NCBI GenBank assembly: GCA_018262455.1
Contig: JAGSPR010000198.1
Location: 1-11,578 of the forward strand
Source: Deltaproteobacteria bacterium
GTDB taxonomy: Bacteria; Myxococcota; Polyangia; Haliangiales; Haliangiaceae
Direction: 5' to 3'
Length of the DNA stretch: 11,578 nucleotides
Notes under the pieces: generated by a model
The model's input: only the letters and a program-made list of their open reading frames with translations
Database searches by the model: none
Told to the model about the DNA's origin: nothing
Made by a program: the position numbers and the translations under genes
Part shown: positions 1 to 9,765 of the stretch, piece after piece
Numbering within the stretch: the stretch's first letter is position 1
How the letters are laid out: every line of letters begins with the position of its first letter

Positions 1-1776
<1,776 letters not shown>

Positions 1777-1778
1777 GT

Positions 1779-3707
1779 CTATTCGACCTGCTTTCGGTTG
1801 CTTGCGACCAGAGAATCCTTGATACGAGCGACCAGCTCGTGATCGCCTTTGCGCTCCGCCTCGGCCAGCTGGGCCAGGCGCCGTGCAAGATCGCGATCAC
1901 CACTGCGGTGCGCCTCGCCCATTCGCTTCTTGAGATCAGCGAGCCCGGCCTCCGCCTTGCGGTGGTCCAGGTTCCTGGCCATCGCGACGAGCTCGGCGCG
2001 CGGGTCTTTGGCTTCGGTGTACTTTCCAGACAGCACGTGCGCGGCGGTGGTCGGGGGTAACTGCACTTGGGCAAGCTCCAGGAAGGACTGTCCCTCCCGA
2101 ACCGCGGAATACATGGCGCGAAGGCGATCATCCGTCAAGAGCCAAAAAGCCTTGTCTGCTTCGGCGGTTGCGATCAGATGTGGGTGATCGGCCAGCAGGG
2201 CAATGACCTCGACCTCGTCGGTCGGTGGCGGCGACACCCGCGCAGGTGTGGAGGAGCCGGCGGAGCTGGCGTCGGAAGGCGCGGAGGGCGGTGCATTGGG
2301 GTGCTGCGCGTACGAGTGCGAGGAGGATGACCGCTGCGGTGCGCCGTGCGGTGCGTGGCCCGAGACCCGCGCGATCGCATTGCGCACCACCGCGACGTCC
2401 ACCTGCATCGCGGTCGCCAAGGTATCAACGATTAGATCACGTTTGAGGGGGGTCGCAACTTTCGCGACCAGCCGGGCTGCGTCCTCGAGCGCGCGTGCAC
2501 GAGCGTCCATGTTGCCCCGTGCCTTGCTCCACACCTCGAATGCGAAGAACTCGATACCTCCACGCGCCCGGTCGACCGCCTCGCGAAGCTGCTCGGCGCC
2601 TCCACCGGCGACCAGGCTATCGGGATCCACCCCATCGGACAGCGGCCCGGCCCCGCCCGATCGTGCATTGCCCGGCCGCGACGCGACCTGGACCTCGACG
2701 TCGACCTCGACGCAGAGCTGGAGCGCATGCATCGTCGCTTTGTAGCCCGCGCGGTCGCCGTCGTAGAGCAAGACCACGCGCTCGGCGAGCCGCTTCAGCA
2801 CATTGATCTGCTCGGGCGTGAGCGCGGTGCCGAGCGGCGCGACCACCTCGGTGAATCCGGCCTGGTGCAAGGTGATGACGTCGAAGTTGCCCTCGACGAG
2901 CACCGCGCGCTTCTGCGTCGACATCGCCTCGCGCGCCTGGGCCAGCCCGAACAGCAGCTTGCTCTTCTTGTAGACCGAGCTCTCGGGGCTGTTGATGTAC
3001 TTGGGTGGTTCGGAGCCATCGGGGGACGCGACCGGCGCGCCGACGATCCGCGACGAAAACCCGACCACATCGCCGCCTGGCACGACGACGGGACACACGA
3101 GGCGATCGCGGTTGCGATCGTAGTAGCCGCCGGCGCGAGGCCGGTGAGCAACGAGCCCGACCTTCACCGCGAGCTCGAGATCGGCGCGCTTGTCCTTCAG
3201 GTGATCGGCGAGTAGCCCCCAGTCCGAGGGCGCGTAGCCCAGCAAGAACTTGTCGGTGACCTCGGCGCCGACGCCGCGCTTCGCGAGGTACGCGCGCCCG
3301 GGCTCACCGCGCTTGGGGTCGGCGAGGATCTCGCGATAGAACGCGGTGGCGAGCTTGTTGAGATCGAGCATCGCGGCGCGCTCCCCACGTGCCCGGCGCA
3401 GCTCCGGTGACTCTTCGATCTTGGGGACCTCGATCCCGAACCTGGCAGCGAGCTGTTCGGCCACCTCGACGAAGCTCTTGCCCTCGAGCTCCATGACGAA
3501 GCTGAAGACATCGCCCTTCTTCTGGCAGCCAAAGCACATGAAGAAGCCCTTCTCGGGCGTGACGTTGAACGACGGCGTCTTCTCGCCGTGGAACGGACAC
3601 AGGCCTTTCCAGTTGCGGCCGGCCTTCTTGAGCTGGACGTACTGCCCGATCACCTCGACGATGTTCGCGGCGTCGCGAATCTGGCTGATGACATCGTCGG
3701 GAATCAT
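1779..3707 (-). CDS. dnaG: DNA primase DnaG
   Basis: Synthesises RNA primers at the replication fork and works with the replicative helicase DnaB. The product has 642 residues. The N-terminal CHC2 zinc-binding domain has C37, H40, C58 and C61 ([12 protein letters not shown] and [12 protein letters not shown]). The RNA polymerase core follows, with a TOPRIM fold: E272 in VEGNFD, D276, D316 and D318 in LLYDGDRAG, and D361/D363 in GVDPDS, matching the metal-binding acids of E. coli primase. The TOPRIM loop before DPDS carries extra Gly/Ser/Arg-rich residues (about 343-357). A Ser/Pro/Ala-rich linker (about 452-496) leads to a helical C-terminal helicase-interaction domain (about 497-642). The ATG at 3707 has no clear Shine-Dalgarno sequence, but the protein begins as expected directly before the conserved N-terminal helix. 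The gene ends 2 nt before rpoD, as in the classic dnaG-rpoD pairing. Confidence 0.97.
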   Translation of the reverse strand: MIPDDVISQIRDAANIVEVIGQYVQLKKAGRNWKGLCPFHGEKTPSFNVTPEKGFFMCFGCQKKGDVFSFVMELEGKSFVEVAEQLAARFGIEVPKIEESPELRRARGERAAMLDLNKLATAFYREILADPKRGEPGRAYLAKRGVGAEVTDKFLLGYAPSDWGLLADHLKDKRADLELAVKVGLVAHRPRAGGYYDRNRDRLVCPVVVPGGDVVGFSSRIVGAPVASPDGSEPPKYINSPESSVYKKSKLLFGLAQAREAMSTQKRAVLVEGNFDVITLHQAGFTEVVAPLGTALTPEQINVLKRLAERVVLLYDGDRAGYKATMHALQLCVEVDVEVQVASRPGNARSGGAGPLSDGVDPDSLVAGGGAEQLREAVDRARGGIEFFAFEVWSKARGNMDARARALEDAARLVAKVATPLKRDLIVDTLATAMQVDVAVVRNAIARVSGHAPHGAPQRSSSSHSYAQHPNAPPSAPSDASSAGSSTPARVSPPPTDEVEVIALLADHPHLIATAEADKAFWLLTDDRLRAMYSAVREGQSFLELAQVQLPPTTAAHVLSGKYTEAKDPRAELVAMARNLDHRKAEAGLADLKKRMGEAHRSGDRDLARRLAQLAEAERKGDHELVARIKDSLVASNRKQVE

Positions 3708-3725
3708 GGTGGCGCGGACGTACGT

Positions 3726-3743
3726 CGGGTCCCCTCAGACCCG
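3726..3743. other. Short hairpin in the dnaG leader
   Basis: A perfect 6-bp inverted repeat (CGGGTC / GACCCG) with a 6-nt loop ends 18 nt upstream of the dnaG start codon. Together with the absence of a good ribosome-binding site, it could influence dnaG translation. In DNA this GC-rich a stem of this size can also occur by chance, so function is not claimed. Confidence 0.3.
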
Positions 3744-3782
3744 CGCGCAGGAAACATGACCGATCCGACCCCGAAACGGTAC

Positions 3783-3808
3783 TCCCAGGACGCTCGCTCT
3801 CCTGGGGA
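3783..3808 (-). terminator. Inverted repeat after the small membrane-protein gene, possible weak terminator
   Basis: CCCAGGA (3784-3790) and TCCTGGG (3800-3806) form a perfect 7-bp stem with a 9-nt loop, extendable by one T-G pair. It lies about 13 nt past the stop codon of the upstream minus-strand gene and about 75 nt before dnaG. There is no strong U tract on the minus strand (only CGTTTC some nt further), so it may be a weak terminator, an RNA processing site or an attenuator separating fbaB-side transcripts from dnaG-rpoD. Confidence 0.35.
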
Positions 3809-3820
3809 ACCGCTGGTGGG

Positions 3821-4042
3821 TCAGGGTGACTTCACCGCGGCAGGCGCGGTCTGGGTGCGAGCGGCGTCGACCAAGGCATACACGACGAGCACGAGCGTGA
3901 GCATGATCCAGAGGCCCAGCAGGGCCTGGATCGCCTTGGTGGTTCCAGCGGCGAGCTTGGCCCCGTGATCTTCGTGACCCAGATCATGCCGGTGCTTGCG
4001 CAACGGCGTGCCCGGGGCCTCAGGTGAGTCGGTCGCGCTCAT
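3821..4042 (-). CDS. Small single-pass membrane protein of unknown function
   Basis: Not recognised as a known family. From the ATG at 4042 the product has 73 residues: a polar N-terminal segment rich in His and charged residues (RKHRHD, HEDHG, about residues 15-27), one transmembrane segment at about 40-59 (LLGLWIMLTLVLVVYALV), and a short Ala/Thr/Pro tail. Lys and Arg before the helix favour an N-in orientation. A TTG at 4084 would add 14 residues (reading PNRPREGP), but the ATG is preferred. A GGAAGG lies about 13 nt upstream of it, which is a long spacing. The gene stands between the GspE-N protein gene and dnaG on the same strand, 70 nt from the first and 113 nt from the second. Codon use matches its neighbours and the membrane helix is well formed, so it is probably real. 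Confidence 0.7.
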   Translation of the reverse strand: MSATDSPEAPGTPLRKHRHDLGHEDHGAKLAAGTTKAIQALLGLWIMLTLVLVVYALVDAARTQTAPAAVKSP

Positions 4043-4112
4043 TTGGACGTGCGGACCTTCCCGCGGCCGGTTCGGCAACGTCAAGCGAGTAGCCCCGGAT
4101 CGTGCCGCCCGG

Positions 4113-5444
4113 TCACCGGCCGGAGTCCCGCATCAGCCGCGCAAATGCTGCGCCTGCTGCCGCGGCCACCGACTCGACGCTCGAGACCTTGGCGTCGTGC
4201 GCCGTGACCATCGCGAGCAGGCACATGACCTGACCCGCGATCGTGATCGGCACCACGACCAATTCGCCGGTCTCCTGTCCGAGAGAAACCATGAGGAGCC
4301 GGTCGATCGGCGTCAGCTCGACGGCCGATCGCTGGGTCTTGCTGTGCAAGATGGCACCCGGGATCAATCCAGGTTGATCGATCGGCACCGCGATGTCCGG
4401 CACGGTCGATCCCGATCGGCAGAAGCCCTTCCAGCTGATCGCGACGTCGCCGCGGATCACCAGCAGCATCGCCGACTCGCAGGACCGCGCGAACCGGAAG
4501 ATCGCGCTGACCACGAGGTCGGCCACGCCGTCACGATCGGTGCCGCGTCGGATCTCACGGGTCGCCTCGCCGAGCGTCGAGCTGGCGCCGGGCCGCGGCG
4601 CCGCGACCTTGCGGAGCGCGATCCGGCCGAGCGACCGAGACTCGGTCGCGGGCCCGTCGGCGATCGTGCGGACATATCTGCGGCGATCCCGGTCGTCGAC
4701 GCGGACGGTCGGTCCCCCGAGATCGTCGTCGTCGTCGAGGATCCCGATCGAGCTGAGATCGTCGACCTCCTCCTCGTGCAGCGCGAGGACGGGATCGTGC
4801 AGCGTGTCACCGTCGAGCTCACTCGCTGCAAGATCAGGATCGGCGGGTCCGGTCAGCGGGGCGGTCGGTGGCGTTGGCGCGACCGGTAGCTCCGTGCCGG
4901 GGTCCGGCGGCAGCTCGAGGTCGGGCTCGGGCGGGACCAGGATCAGCTCGGTCGGCGGAACCGGGCTGAGCCTGCCCCGCGCGCGCAGAAACCGGGTCTC
5001 GCGTGGGATCCGGTAGACGTGCTCGAGCTGATAGCGGATCCGCAGCTCGGCCGCGAGCGAGGGGATGAGCAGCGCGGGTTCGATCGCCATCTCCTGGCCG
5101 ATGATCGCGAGGTCGCGCTTGGGAATCGGCGCCACGGTCGCGAGCACGACCAGCTGCTGGGGACCGCTCCTCAGCAGCGGCACGCACAGATAGCGCTCGG
5201 CCATCTCGGCGGACAGCAGGCGCTGGACCGCCGGATCCGCCTTCTCGAAGTGGCGGGCCAGCGCGGCAGGCATTCGCCGCTGACGCCCGAGCGTCTTGGA
5301 CAACGTGTCGAGATCGAGATAGCCGAGCTCGATGAGGTTCGTGCCGAGGCGCGCGCCCCACATCACCTGGGCGCGCAGGGCTTGCTCGACCTGCGTGGCC
5401 GTGAGCAAACCCGCTGCAACCAGCAGCTCTCCGAGACGCGCCAT
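4113..5444 (-). CDS. GspE/PilB N-terminal-domain protein with acidic linker and GAF-like C-terminal domain; no ATPase
   Basis: The 443-residue product begins with a domain like the N-terminus of type II secretion and type IV pilus ATPases (GspE/PilB/MshE): LGELLVAAGLLTATQVEQAL, residues 4-23, then LGTNLIELGYLDLDTLSKTL. A second similar alpha/beta part reaches about residue 145 (FEKADPAVQRLL, YLCVPLLRSG). Residues 157-255 are a Pro/Asp/Glu-rich linker with a DDDDD run near 238. Residues about 295-440 look like a GAF-type sensory fold (LVVSAIFRFARSCESAMLLV ... ELVVVPITIAGQVMCLLAMV). No Walker A or B motif exists, so it cannot be a secretion ATPase. Such architectures are common in myxobacteria, where the N-domain may bind a cyclic dinucleotide as MshEN does. 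That role is inferred. It follows fbaB by 27 nt on the same strand and is probably cotranscribed with it. Confidence 0.8.
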   Translation of the reverse strand: MARLGELLVAAGLLTATQVEQALRAQVMWGARLGTNLIELGYLDLDTLSKTLGRQRRMPAALARHFEKADPAVQRLLSAEMAERYLCVPLLRSGPQQLVVLATVAPIPKRDLAIIGQEMAIEPALLIPSLAAELRIRYQLEHVYRIPRETRFLRARGRLSPVPPTELILVPPEPDLELPPDPGTELPVAPTPPTAPLTGPADPDLAASELDGDTLHDPVLALHEEEVDDLSSIGILDDDDDLGGPTVRVDDRDRRRYVRTIADGPATESRSLGRIALRKVAAPRPGASSTLGEATREIRRGTDRDGVADLVVSAIFRFARSCESAMLLVIRGDVAISWKGFCRSGSTVPDIAVPIDQPGLIPGAILHSKTQRSAVELTPIDRLLMVSLGQETGELVVVPITIAGQVMCLLAMVTAHDAKVSSVESVAAAAGAAFARLMRDSGR

Positions 5445-5471
5445 CGCCGGATCAGCCTATCCCAGGCGATC

Positions 5472-6533
5472 TCAAGCGATGGTGACTTCGCGCGCCAGGT
5501 AGACGTCCTGGATCGCGTGGAGCAACTCGACGCCCTCCTTGAACGGGCGCTGGAACGCCTTGCGTCCCAGGATGAGCCCCATGCCGCCGGCGCGCTTGTT
5601 GATCACGGCCGTCGCGACCGCATCGCGTAGATCGCTCTCGCCCGAGGCTCCGCCGCTGTTGATGAGGCCGACGCGGCCCATGTAGCAGTTCGCCACCTGG
5701 TAACGCGTCAGGTCGATCGGGTGACTGGTGGTCAGGTCCGTGTAGACCTTCTTGTGGGTCTTGCCGAGGCCCTTGAGGGCGGGGTCGTTGTAGCCGCCGT
5801 TGAGCTCGGGGAGCTTCTGCTTGATGATATCGGCCTGGATCGTCACGCCGAGGTGGTTGGCCTGGCCCGTGAGGTCGGCCGACAAGCTCTGGTCGCCAAG
5901 CGGCGTCTTGAACGAGTTGTTGCGGACGTAGCACCACAGCACCGTGAACATGCCGAGCCGGTGGGCCTCGGCGAAGGCCTCCGCGATCTCCTTGAGCTGG
6001 CGCCTGGACTCGGGAGCGCCCCAGTAGATCGTCGCGCCGATGCTCTGCGCGCCCATGTCGTGGGCCTGGCGCACCGTGCCGAACAGCGTCTGGTCGTACG
6101 TGTTGGGGTACGACAGCAGCTCGTTATGGTTGATCTTCACCATGAACGGGATCTTGTGCGCGTACTTGCGCGCGAGGATGCCGAGCACGCCGAACGTCGA
6201 TGCGACCGCGCTGCAGCCGCCCTCGATCGCGAGCCTGACGATGTTCTCCGGGTCGAACATCTGCGGGTTCGGCGCGAACGACGCGCCAGCCGAGTGCTCG
6301 ATACCCTGGTCGACCGGCAGGATCGACAGGTAGCCCGTGTTCGCGAGTCGGCCGGACGAGAACATCCGCTGCATCGCACCCAGGACGCGCGGCGTCCGAT
6401 CCGAGTGGGTGAAGGTATCGTCGATGTACGTCGGCGACGGCAGCGTGAGCTGGCTCGACGGGATGGTCTTGCACTGGTGATCGAGCAGCGCGCCCTGCTC
6501 GCCGAGGATCTCGCGAATCTTGCCGATGTCCAT
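5472..6533 (-). CDS. fbaB: Class I fructose-bisphosphate aldolase (FbaB/DhnA family)
   Basis: Cleaves fructose 1,6-bisphosphate to dihydroxyacetone phosphate and glyceraldehyde 3-phosphate (or the reverse) in the cytosol, through a Schiff-base lysine. The chosen ATG gives 353 residues, close to the 350 of E. coli FbaB, and the sequence is collinear with it: [20 protein letters not shown] (about 66-85), [36 protein letters not shown] (about 234-240, with the Schiff-base lysine candidates), [15 protein letters not shown] (phosphate-binding loop) and [15 protein letters not shown] near the end. A GGAG lies 3 nt before this ATG. An upstream in-frame start at 6611 would add 26 residues (reading [15 protein letters not shown]) without family support and would reach into the divergent promoter region, so it was rejected. 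It is first in the leftward gene series. Confidence 0.95.
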   Translation of the reverse strand: MDIGKIREILGEQGALLDHQCKTIPSSQLTLPSPTYIDDTFTHSDRTPRVLGAMQRMFSSGRLANTGYLSILPVDQGIEHSAGASFAPNPQMFDPENIVRLAIEGGCSAVASTFGVLGILARKYAHKIPFMVKINHNELLSYPNTYDQTLFGTVRQAHDMGAQSIGATIYWGAPESRRQLKEIAEAFAEAHRLGMFTVLWCYVRNNSFKTPLGDQSLSADLTGQANHLGVTIQADIIKQKLPELNGGYNDPALKGLGKTHKKVYTDLTTSHPIDLTRYQVANCYMGRVGLINSGGASGESDLRDAVATAVINKRAGGMGLILGRKAFQRPFKEGVELLHAIQDVYLAREVTIA

Positions 6534-6548
6534 GGGCTCCGTTCTACC

Positions 6549-6564
6549 GGCCCGGGCGCGGGCC
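6549..6564. other. GC hairpin in the fbaB leader
   Basis: GGCCCG (6549-6554) and CGGGCC (6559-6564) pair perfectly around a 4-nt loop, ending 15 nt from the fbaB start codon and next to its ribosome-binding site. On the minus strand it would form in the fbaB leader RNA. It could modulate translation, but no family is recognised. Confidence 0.3.
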
Positions 6565-6597
6565 GCGCAAGCGGTCGGAAGGCCCCTACGGAAACTA

Positions 6598-6626
6598 TTG
6601 ATCGTGGCCACCAGGGTCGCTACAAC
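6598..6626 (+). promoter_or_regulatory. Candidate sigma-70 promoter for the lipoprotein gene
   Basis: TTGATC (6598-6603) and TACAAC (6621-6626) are separated by 17 nt. Each matches four of six consensus bases. The short stretch is less GC-rich than its surroundings, and its -10 lies 26 nt before the next start codon. It lies in the only divergent intergenic region of the window, where a promoter is expected. Confidence 0.5.
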
Positions 6627-6638
6627 ACTCCATCTCTC

Positions 6639-6644
6639 GGGGAG
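6639..6644 (+). promoter_or_regulatory. Ribosome-binding site of the lipoprotein gene
   Basis: GGGGAG stands 8 nt before the ATG at 6653. It is the clearest Shine-Dalgarno sequence in the window and fixes this start. Confidence 0.75.
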
Positions 6645-6652
6645 TCACACAC

Positions 6653-7576
6653 ATGAACATTCGATTGCTTGGCTTGATGGGTTCTTTCGGCACGCTGATC
6701 GCGTGCGGCGACGGTGGCGGCGACAACCCGACACCGCCGGATGCGCCGGTGATCGACCACGGGTTCAACAAGCCCACGAAGTCGCTCAAGGCGAACATGG
6801 AGACGGCGCCCAAGGTCTGGGCCGAGATCGGACCGGCCGACCTCACGTGCCTCAACACCGCCACCGCCGATGTGGCGACCACGGTCGAGGTCACGGCCAG
6901 CACGACGGTCCATGACTTCCAGACCACCAGCCCGGTTCCAGGTGCCATGGTGGTCGCGTTCCCGGGCTCGATGATCAGCGCGCCGTTCGGCGCGGCCGTC
7001 GTCGCCGACGGCACCTCCAAGGTGTCGATCACGATCCCCGTGGGGACCAAGCGCTTCGGTTACAAGATCACTGACCCCTCCTCGATGGACACGTTGCTGC
7101 TCAATCAGACGGTGATGCCCGATGTCGCGCTGCAGGACGTCGACGTCCTCAAGCCGGTGTCCAAGACCACCGCGCAGACGCTGCCGGCGCTGCTCGGCGT
7201 GTCGCGAACCGCGGGGACCGGCGTGCTCGCCGGGGCCATGCGTGACTGCCAGAACCGCGAGATCTCGAACGCCATCGCCACGGTGTCGAGCACCTCGGCC
7301 GCGGTCACCCCCCTCGAGGGCGCGGACTCCTATTACTTCGCGCCGGCGGTCGGCCTGCCCGTCCGCCATACCCAGAAGTCCGCCAGCTCCGAGGACGGCC
7401 TGTTCCTCGTCCTCGAGCTCCCGGCGACCGCGAGTGCGTTCGTCCAGGTCTGGGGCTATCGCGATGACGCGGCGCTTGCGGCCGACAATCTCGAGCTCAT
7501 CGCCGAGCTTGCCACCCCGGTGATCGGCGACACCGTGATCACCGGCTCGTACGAGCCGCTGCGTACCGGCCAGTAG
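6653..7576 (+). CDS. Putative surface or periplasmic lipoprotein, function unknown
   Basis: The 307-residue product has a short lipoprotein signal peptide: a hydrophobic stretch ([10 protein letters not shown]) followed by the lipobox LIAC, with the modified cysteine at residue 18 and a GDGGGDN segment after it. The mature part is mainly beta-rich, Thr/Val/Ala-rich sequence. Residues about 80-140 ([37 protein letters not shown]) resemble the transthyretin-like carboxypeptidase-regulatory fold used as a binding module in many extracellular proteins. That resemblance is weak. A later part (about 190-300) has two Cys (C18 aside, C66 and C199) and another beta-rich region. Acting in the outer membrane or periplasm is inferred from the lipobox; no enzyme motif is seen. 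It has its own promoter and ribosome-binding site and is followed after 26 nt by the protease gene. Confidence 0.85.
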   Translation: MNIRLLGLMGSFGTLIACGDGGGDNPTPPDAPVIDHGFNKPTKSLKANMETAPKVWAEIGPADLTCLNTATADVATTVEVTASTTVHDFQTTSPVPGAMVVAFPGSMISAPFGAAVVADGTSKVSITIPVGTKRFGYKITDPSSMDTLLLNQTVMPDVALQDVDVLKPVSKTTAQTLPALLGVSRTAGTGVLAGAMRDCQNREISNAIATVSSTSAAVTPLEGADSYYFAPAVGLPVRHTQKSASSEDGLFLVLELPATASAFVQVWGYRDDAALAADNLELIAELATPVIGDTVITGSYEPLRTGQ

Positions 7577-7602
7577 CCGAGGTACGGTAGCGGGGACGCT
7601 CC

Positions 7603-8394
7603 GTGCCTGCATCCCCGCTTCCACCGGCCACGCTACGCAGTTCGGCGTGGCGACCGCCCGAATCGCGGATCTCGGCGACCCACGCAGGGCGCGATGCCGT
7701 GCTCGCGTGGGCGGTGGTGGGCACGCTCGTCACCGGCCTCGTCCAGATCAACGTCACGCTGCCCGCCATCGGGCACCTCGGCTCCGCCCTGGTCGCCGTG
7801 CTGTTCCTCTACGTGCCGGTGTTCTACGCCTGGCAACGCAAGGAAGAGCTCGACTACTACGGGTTCCACGCCGAGCCGATCTCGCGCGGGCTCGTCACGG
7901 CCGCCACCGCGATCGCCGTGATCTTTCCGATCTTCACGCTCGGCTACTTTGCGTTCTACGAGATCGCCTGCAACTCGGACGTGCTTGCCCACCTGGTGCC
8001 GCGCGGCATGTGCAGCCGCTACGGCGGGCTCTCGATCCATGCGCCCGCGCTGACGTGGAAGCTCGGCGAGTTCTGCCTCGTGCAGCTCGTCGTGGTGGCG
8101 CTACCCGAGGAGCTGTTCTTCCGCGGCTTCCTGCTGGGGCTGCTCGAGCGCAGGTTCCCACCGCGCCGCCGGATCCTCGGCGGCGGCGTCGGCCTCGCGC
8201 TCGTGCTGTCGGCCGCGGCGTTCGCGATCATCCACCTGCCGAAGGACGGCGATCCGCGCGCACTCGCCACGTTCTTCCCCGGGCTGCTGTTTGGCTGGAT
8301 GCGATCGGCGACCGGCTCGATCCTCGGCTCGACGATCACGCACGCAGGCTCGAACATCCTGGTCCGGTTCCTCGAGCTGATGGTGCTGCGCTAG
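7603..8394 (+). CDS. CPBP-family (glutamic-type) intramembrane protease
   Basis: The 263-residue polytopic membrane protein belongs to the CPBP (CAAX protease and bacteriocin-processing, ABI) family. The diagnostic motifs are EELFFR (E169, E170, R174), FAIIH (H211) and HAGSN (H247, N251). All three are intact, so it should be an active endopeptidase inside the membrane. Hydrophobic segments fall at about 32-50, 60-77, 96-120, 155-180, 195-212, 222-240 and 250-262. The start is GTG at 7603 with GGGGA about 6 nt upstream; no closer in-frame ATG precedes the first membrane helix. Relatives cut prenylated or other membrane-bound proteins, and in myxobacteria some act as myxosortases (MrtC/MrtX) on MYXO-CTERM surface proteins. 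Assignment to that subgroup is not possible by eye. It sits between the lipoprotein gene and mukF on the same strand. Confidence 0.9.
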   Translation: MPASPLPPATLRSSAWRPPESRISATHAGRDAVLAWAVVGTLVTGLVQINVTLPAIGHLGSALVAVLFLYVPVFYAWQRKEELDYYGFHAEPISRGLVTAATAIAVIFPIFTLGYFAFYEIACNSDVLAHLVPRGMCSRYGGLSIHAPALTWKLGEFCLVQLVVVALPEELFFRGFLLGLLERRFPPRRRILGGGVGLALVLSAAAFAIIHLPKDGDPRALATFFPGLLFGWMRSATGSILGSTITHAGSNILVRFLELMVLR

Positions 8395-8436
8395 GTCGCC
8401 AACGCGCTCGAAGCGAGATATAGAACCGGTCCCGCG

Positions 8437-9765
8437 ATGAAGTCCTCCCGGAATCCGGAGCGCGTGCTGGCGGGAGTGGCGGCACGCGGGTTGAAGCTCG
8501 ACCTCGGTACGGTCGATCTGTGCTTCCTGGTCGCGCTGTACGTGCGAGGCGAGACCGCGAACCTGACGTCGTTCACCGAGTCCCAGCTCGAAGACGTGTT
8601 CGCCCAGGCGAGCGACGCCGTGCAGCCCGAGGCCGACCAGCTCCGGCGCCGCGCGACCCACGCGATCCAGCGGCTCCGCGACCAGCGGCTGCTCGCCCGC
8701 GTGGATGGTCAAGGTGTCGTGCGCACCGGCGAGTTCGCGCTGTCCCGCCTGGCGACCGGTATCGTCGAATTCTTTCTCGAGGAGGACGTGCTGACCCGCG
8801 AGAGCCTGACGTTGCTCACCACGAGCCTGGCGACCGCGCTCGCCGGCGTCCTCGAGTCGGCACGTACGGCGAGCGACGACACCCGAGGGACCGACGACGC
8901 GTGGCGCGATCGAGTCGTCGGTCCGCTGCAGATCACGATCGGCGAGCTCGTGGCCGGCATCGAGCGCCGGCAGCGCGGCCTCGATCTCCAGCAGGAGGAC
9001 TTCCAGGCCGAGATCCGCCGCCTGCTCGAGGCTGATTGGTTCGGTGCGATCGATCGCTGCCAGGACCTGCTGGCGTCGACGAGCGCGACGTTGCACGAGC
9101 TCAATCAGGTCCTGCTGCGAGATACCAGCGTGCTGCTTGGCCTGCTCCAGGAGATCGAGGCACTCGCGATCTCCGCCGGTGCGGCCGAGGCCGAGGTGAC
9201 CAGTCATCGCGTGATGGATCAGGTCGACCGCATCGCGACCTGGGGTGCGGCGCGGCAGCGCGCGTGGTCCGACTACTTCCAGTACGTGCATCGTTACCTT
9301 CGCGATGTCGTGCGGCTCGATCCCACGCGCGCGCTGACGCAGCGGCTGCGCGATCAACTCGCGGGCAACGGCGCGCGGTTCGCGCTGACGTGTGCCGGCG
9401 CGACCCCGATGCGGATCCTGCGCACGGTCGCGCCGCTGCGTGAACGTCCGCCGGTGGTCCGGCCCCGCGCACCGCGCGAGCGCGAGCCGGCGACGGAGGC
9501 GGGCGAGGATCCGCAGGCGGTGCTCGAGGGCAAGGTCCAGCGTGCGCTCGATGGGGGCGCGACCGCGCTGTCGACCGTGACCACCGAGGTCACCGCCGAG
9601 CTAGCGGGCCCCGATCGGCAGGGCGACCGGTTCGTCGAAGCCGGCCGGGTCGCGCACACGGTCGCGCAGCTGGCGCGAGCCACCGGGGAGCTCGAGCGGC
9701 CTTGGGTGGCGGTGGGCGATGATCTGGTGATCGAGGACTGGACCCTCGGGGCATCCAAACCATGA
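8437..9765 (+). CDS. mukF: Chromosome partition protein MukF (condensin kleisin)
   Basis: MukF is the kleisin that bridges MukB heads and binds MukE dimers in the MukBEF condensin. The 442 residues match E. coli MukF (440) in length and layout. An N-terminal winged-helix dimerisation domain covers about 20-118 ([29 protein letters not shown]). The helical middle reaches about 325 ([20 protein letters not shown] against E. coli [47 protein letters not shown]). A linker runs about 329-360, and a C-terminal winged-helix domain about 361-442 ([15 protein letters not shown]). Unlike the E. coli linker, which is strongly acidic, this one is Pro- and Arg-rich with seven Arg against six acidic residues. 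No strong Shine-Dalgarno sequence precedes the ATG; a TATAGA at 8419 could be part of a promoter but has no good -35. The stop overlaps mukE by 4 nt. A Wadjet JetA is the alternative, but the similarity is to true MukF. Confidence 0.92.
   Translation: [442 protein letters not shown]

Noticed and set aside
3696..3710. GCCACCATG around the dnaG start resembling a eukaryotic Kozak sequence
   Set aside because: Coincidence in GC-rich bacterial DNA; no functional meaning for a bacterial gene.
4043..4084. TTG start giving a 14-residue longer small membrane protein
   Set aside because: Rare start codon with no ribosome-binding site; the ATG gives a sensible short protein. It cannot be fully excluded.
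3996..4889. 297-codon plus-strand frame opposite the GspE-N gene
   Set aside because: Arg/Asp/His-rich product without any family features, fully antisense to a gene with recognisable domains.
6534..6611. 26-residue N-terminal extension of the aldolase from an upstream start
   Set aside because: Arg/Ala-rich, absent from the family, lacks a ribosome-binding site and overlaps the divergent promoter region.
5721..6656. 311-codon plus-strand frame opposite fbaB
   Set aside because: Antisense to a clear aldolase gene; composition typical of a shadow frame.
7564..7589. TACCG / CGGTA inverted repeat between the lipoprotein and protease genes
   Set aside because: Only 5 bp with a 16-nt loop, partly inside the coding region and without a U tract, so not a credible terminator.
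6620..7624. 334-codon minus-strand frame opposite the lipoprotein gene
   Set aside because: The plus strand has a promoter, strong ribosome-binding site, signal peptide and lipobox; the minus frame is Arg/Gly/His-rich and featureless.
8396..8424. Possible promoter before mukF with TATAGA as -10
   Set aside because: The hexamer at the right spacing (TCGCCA) is not like a -35; listed only as a hint in the mukF entry.
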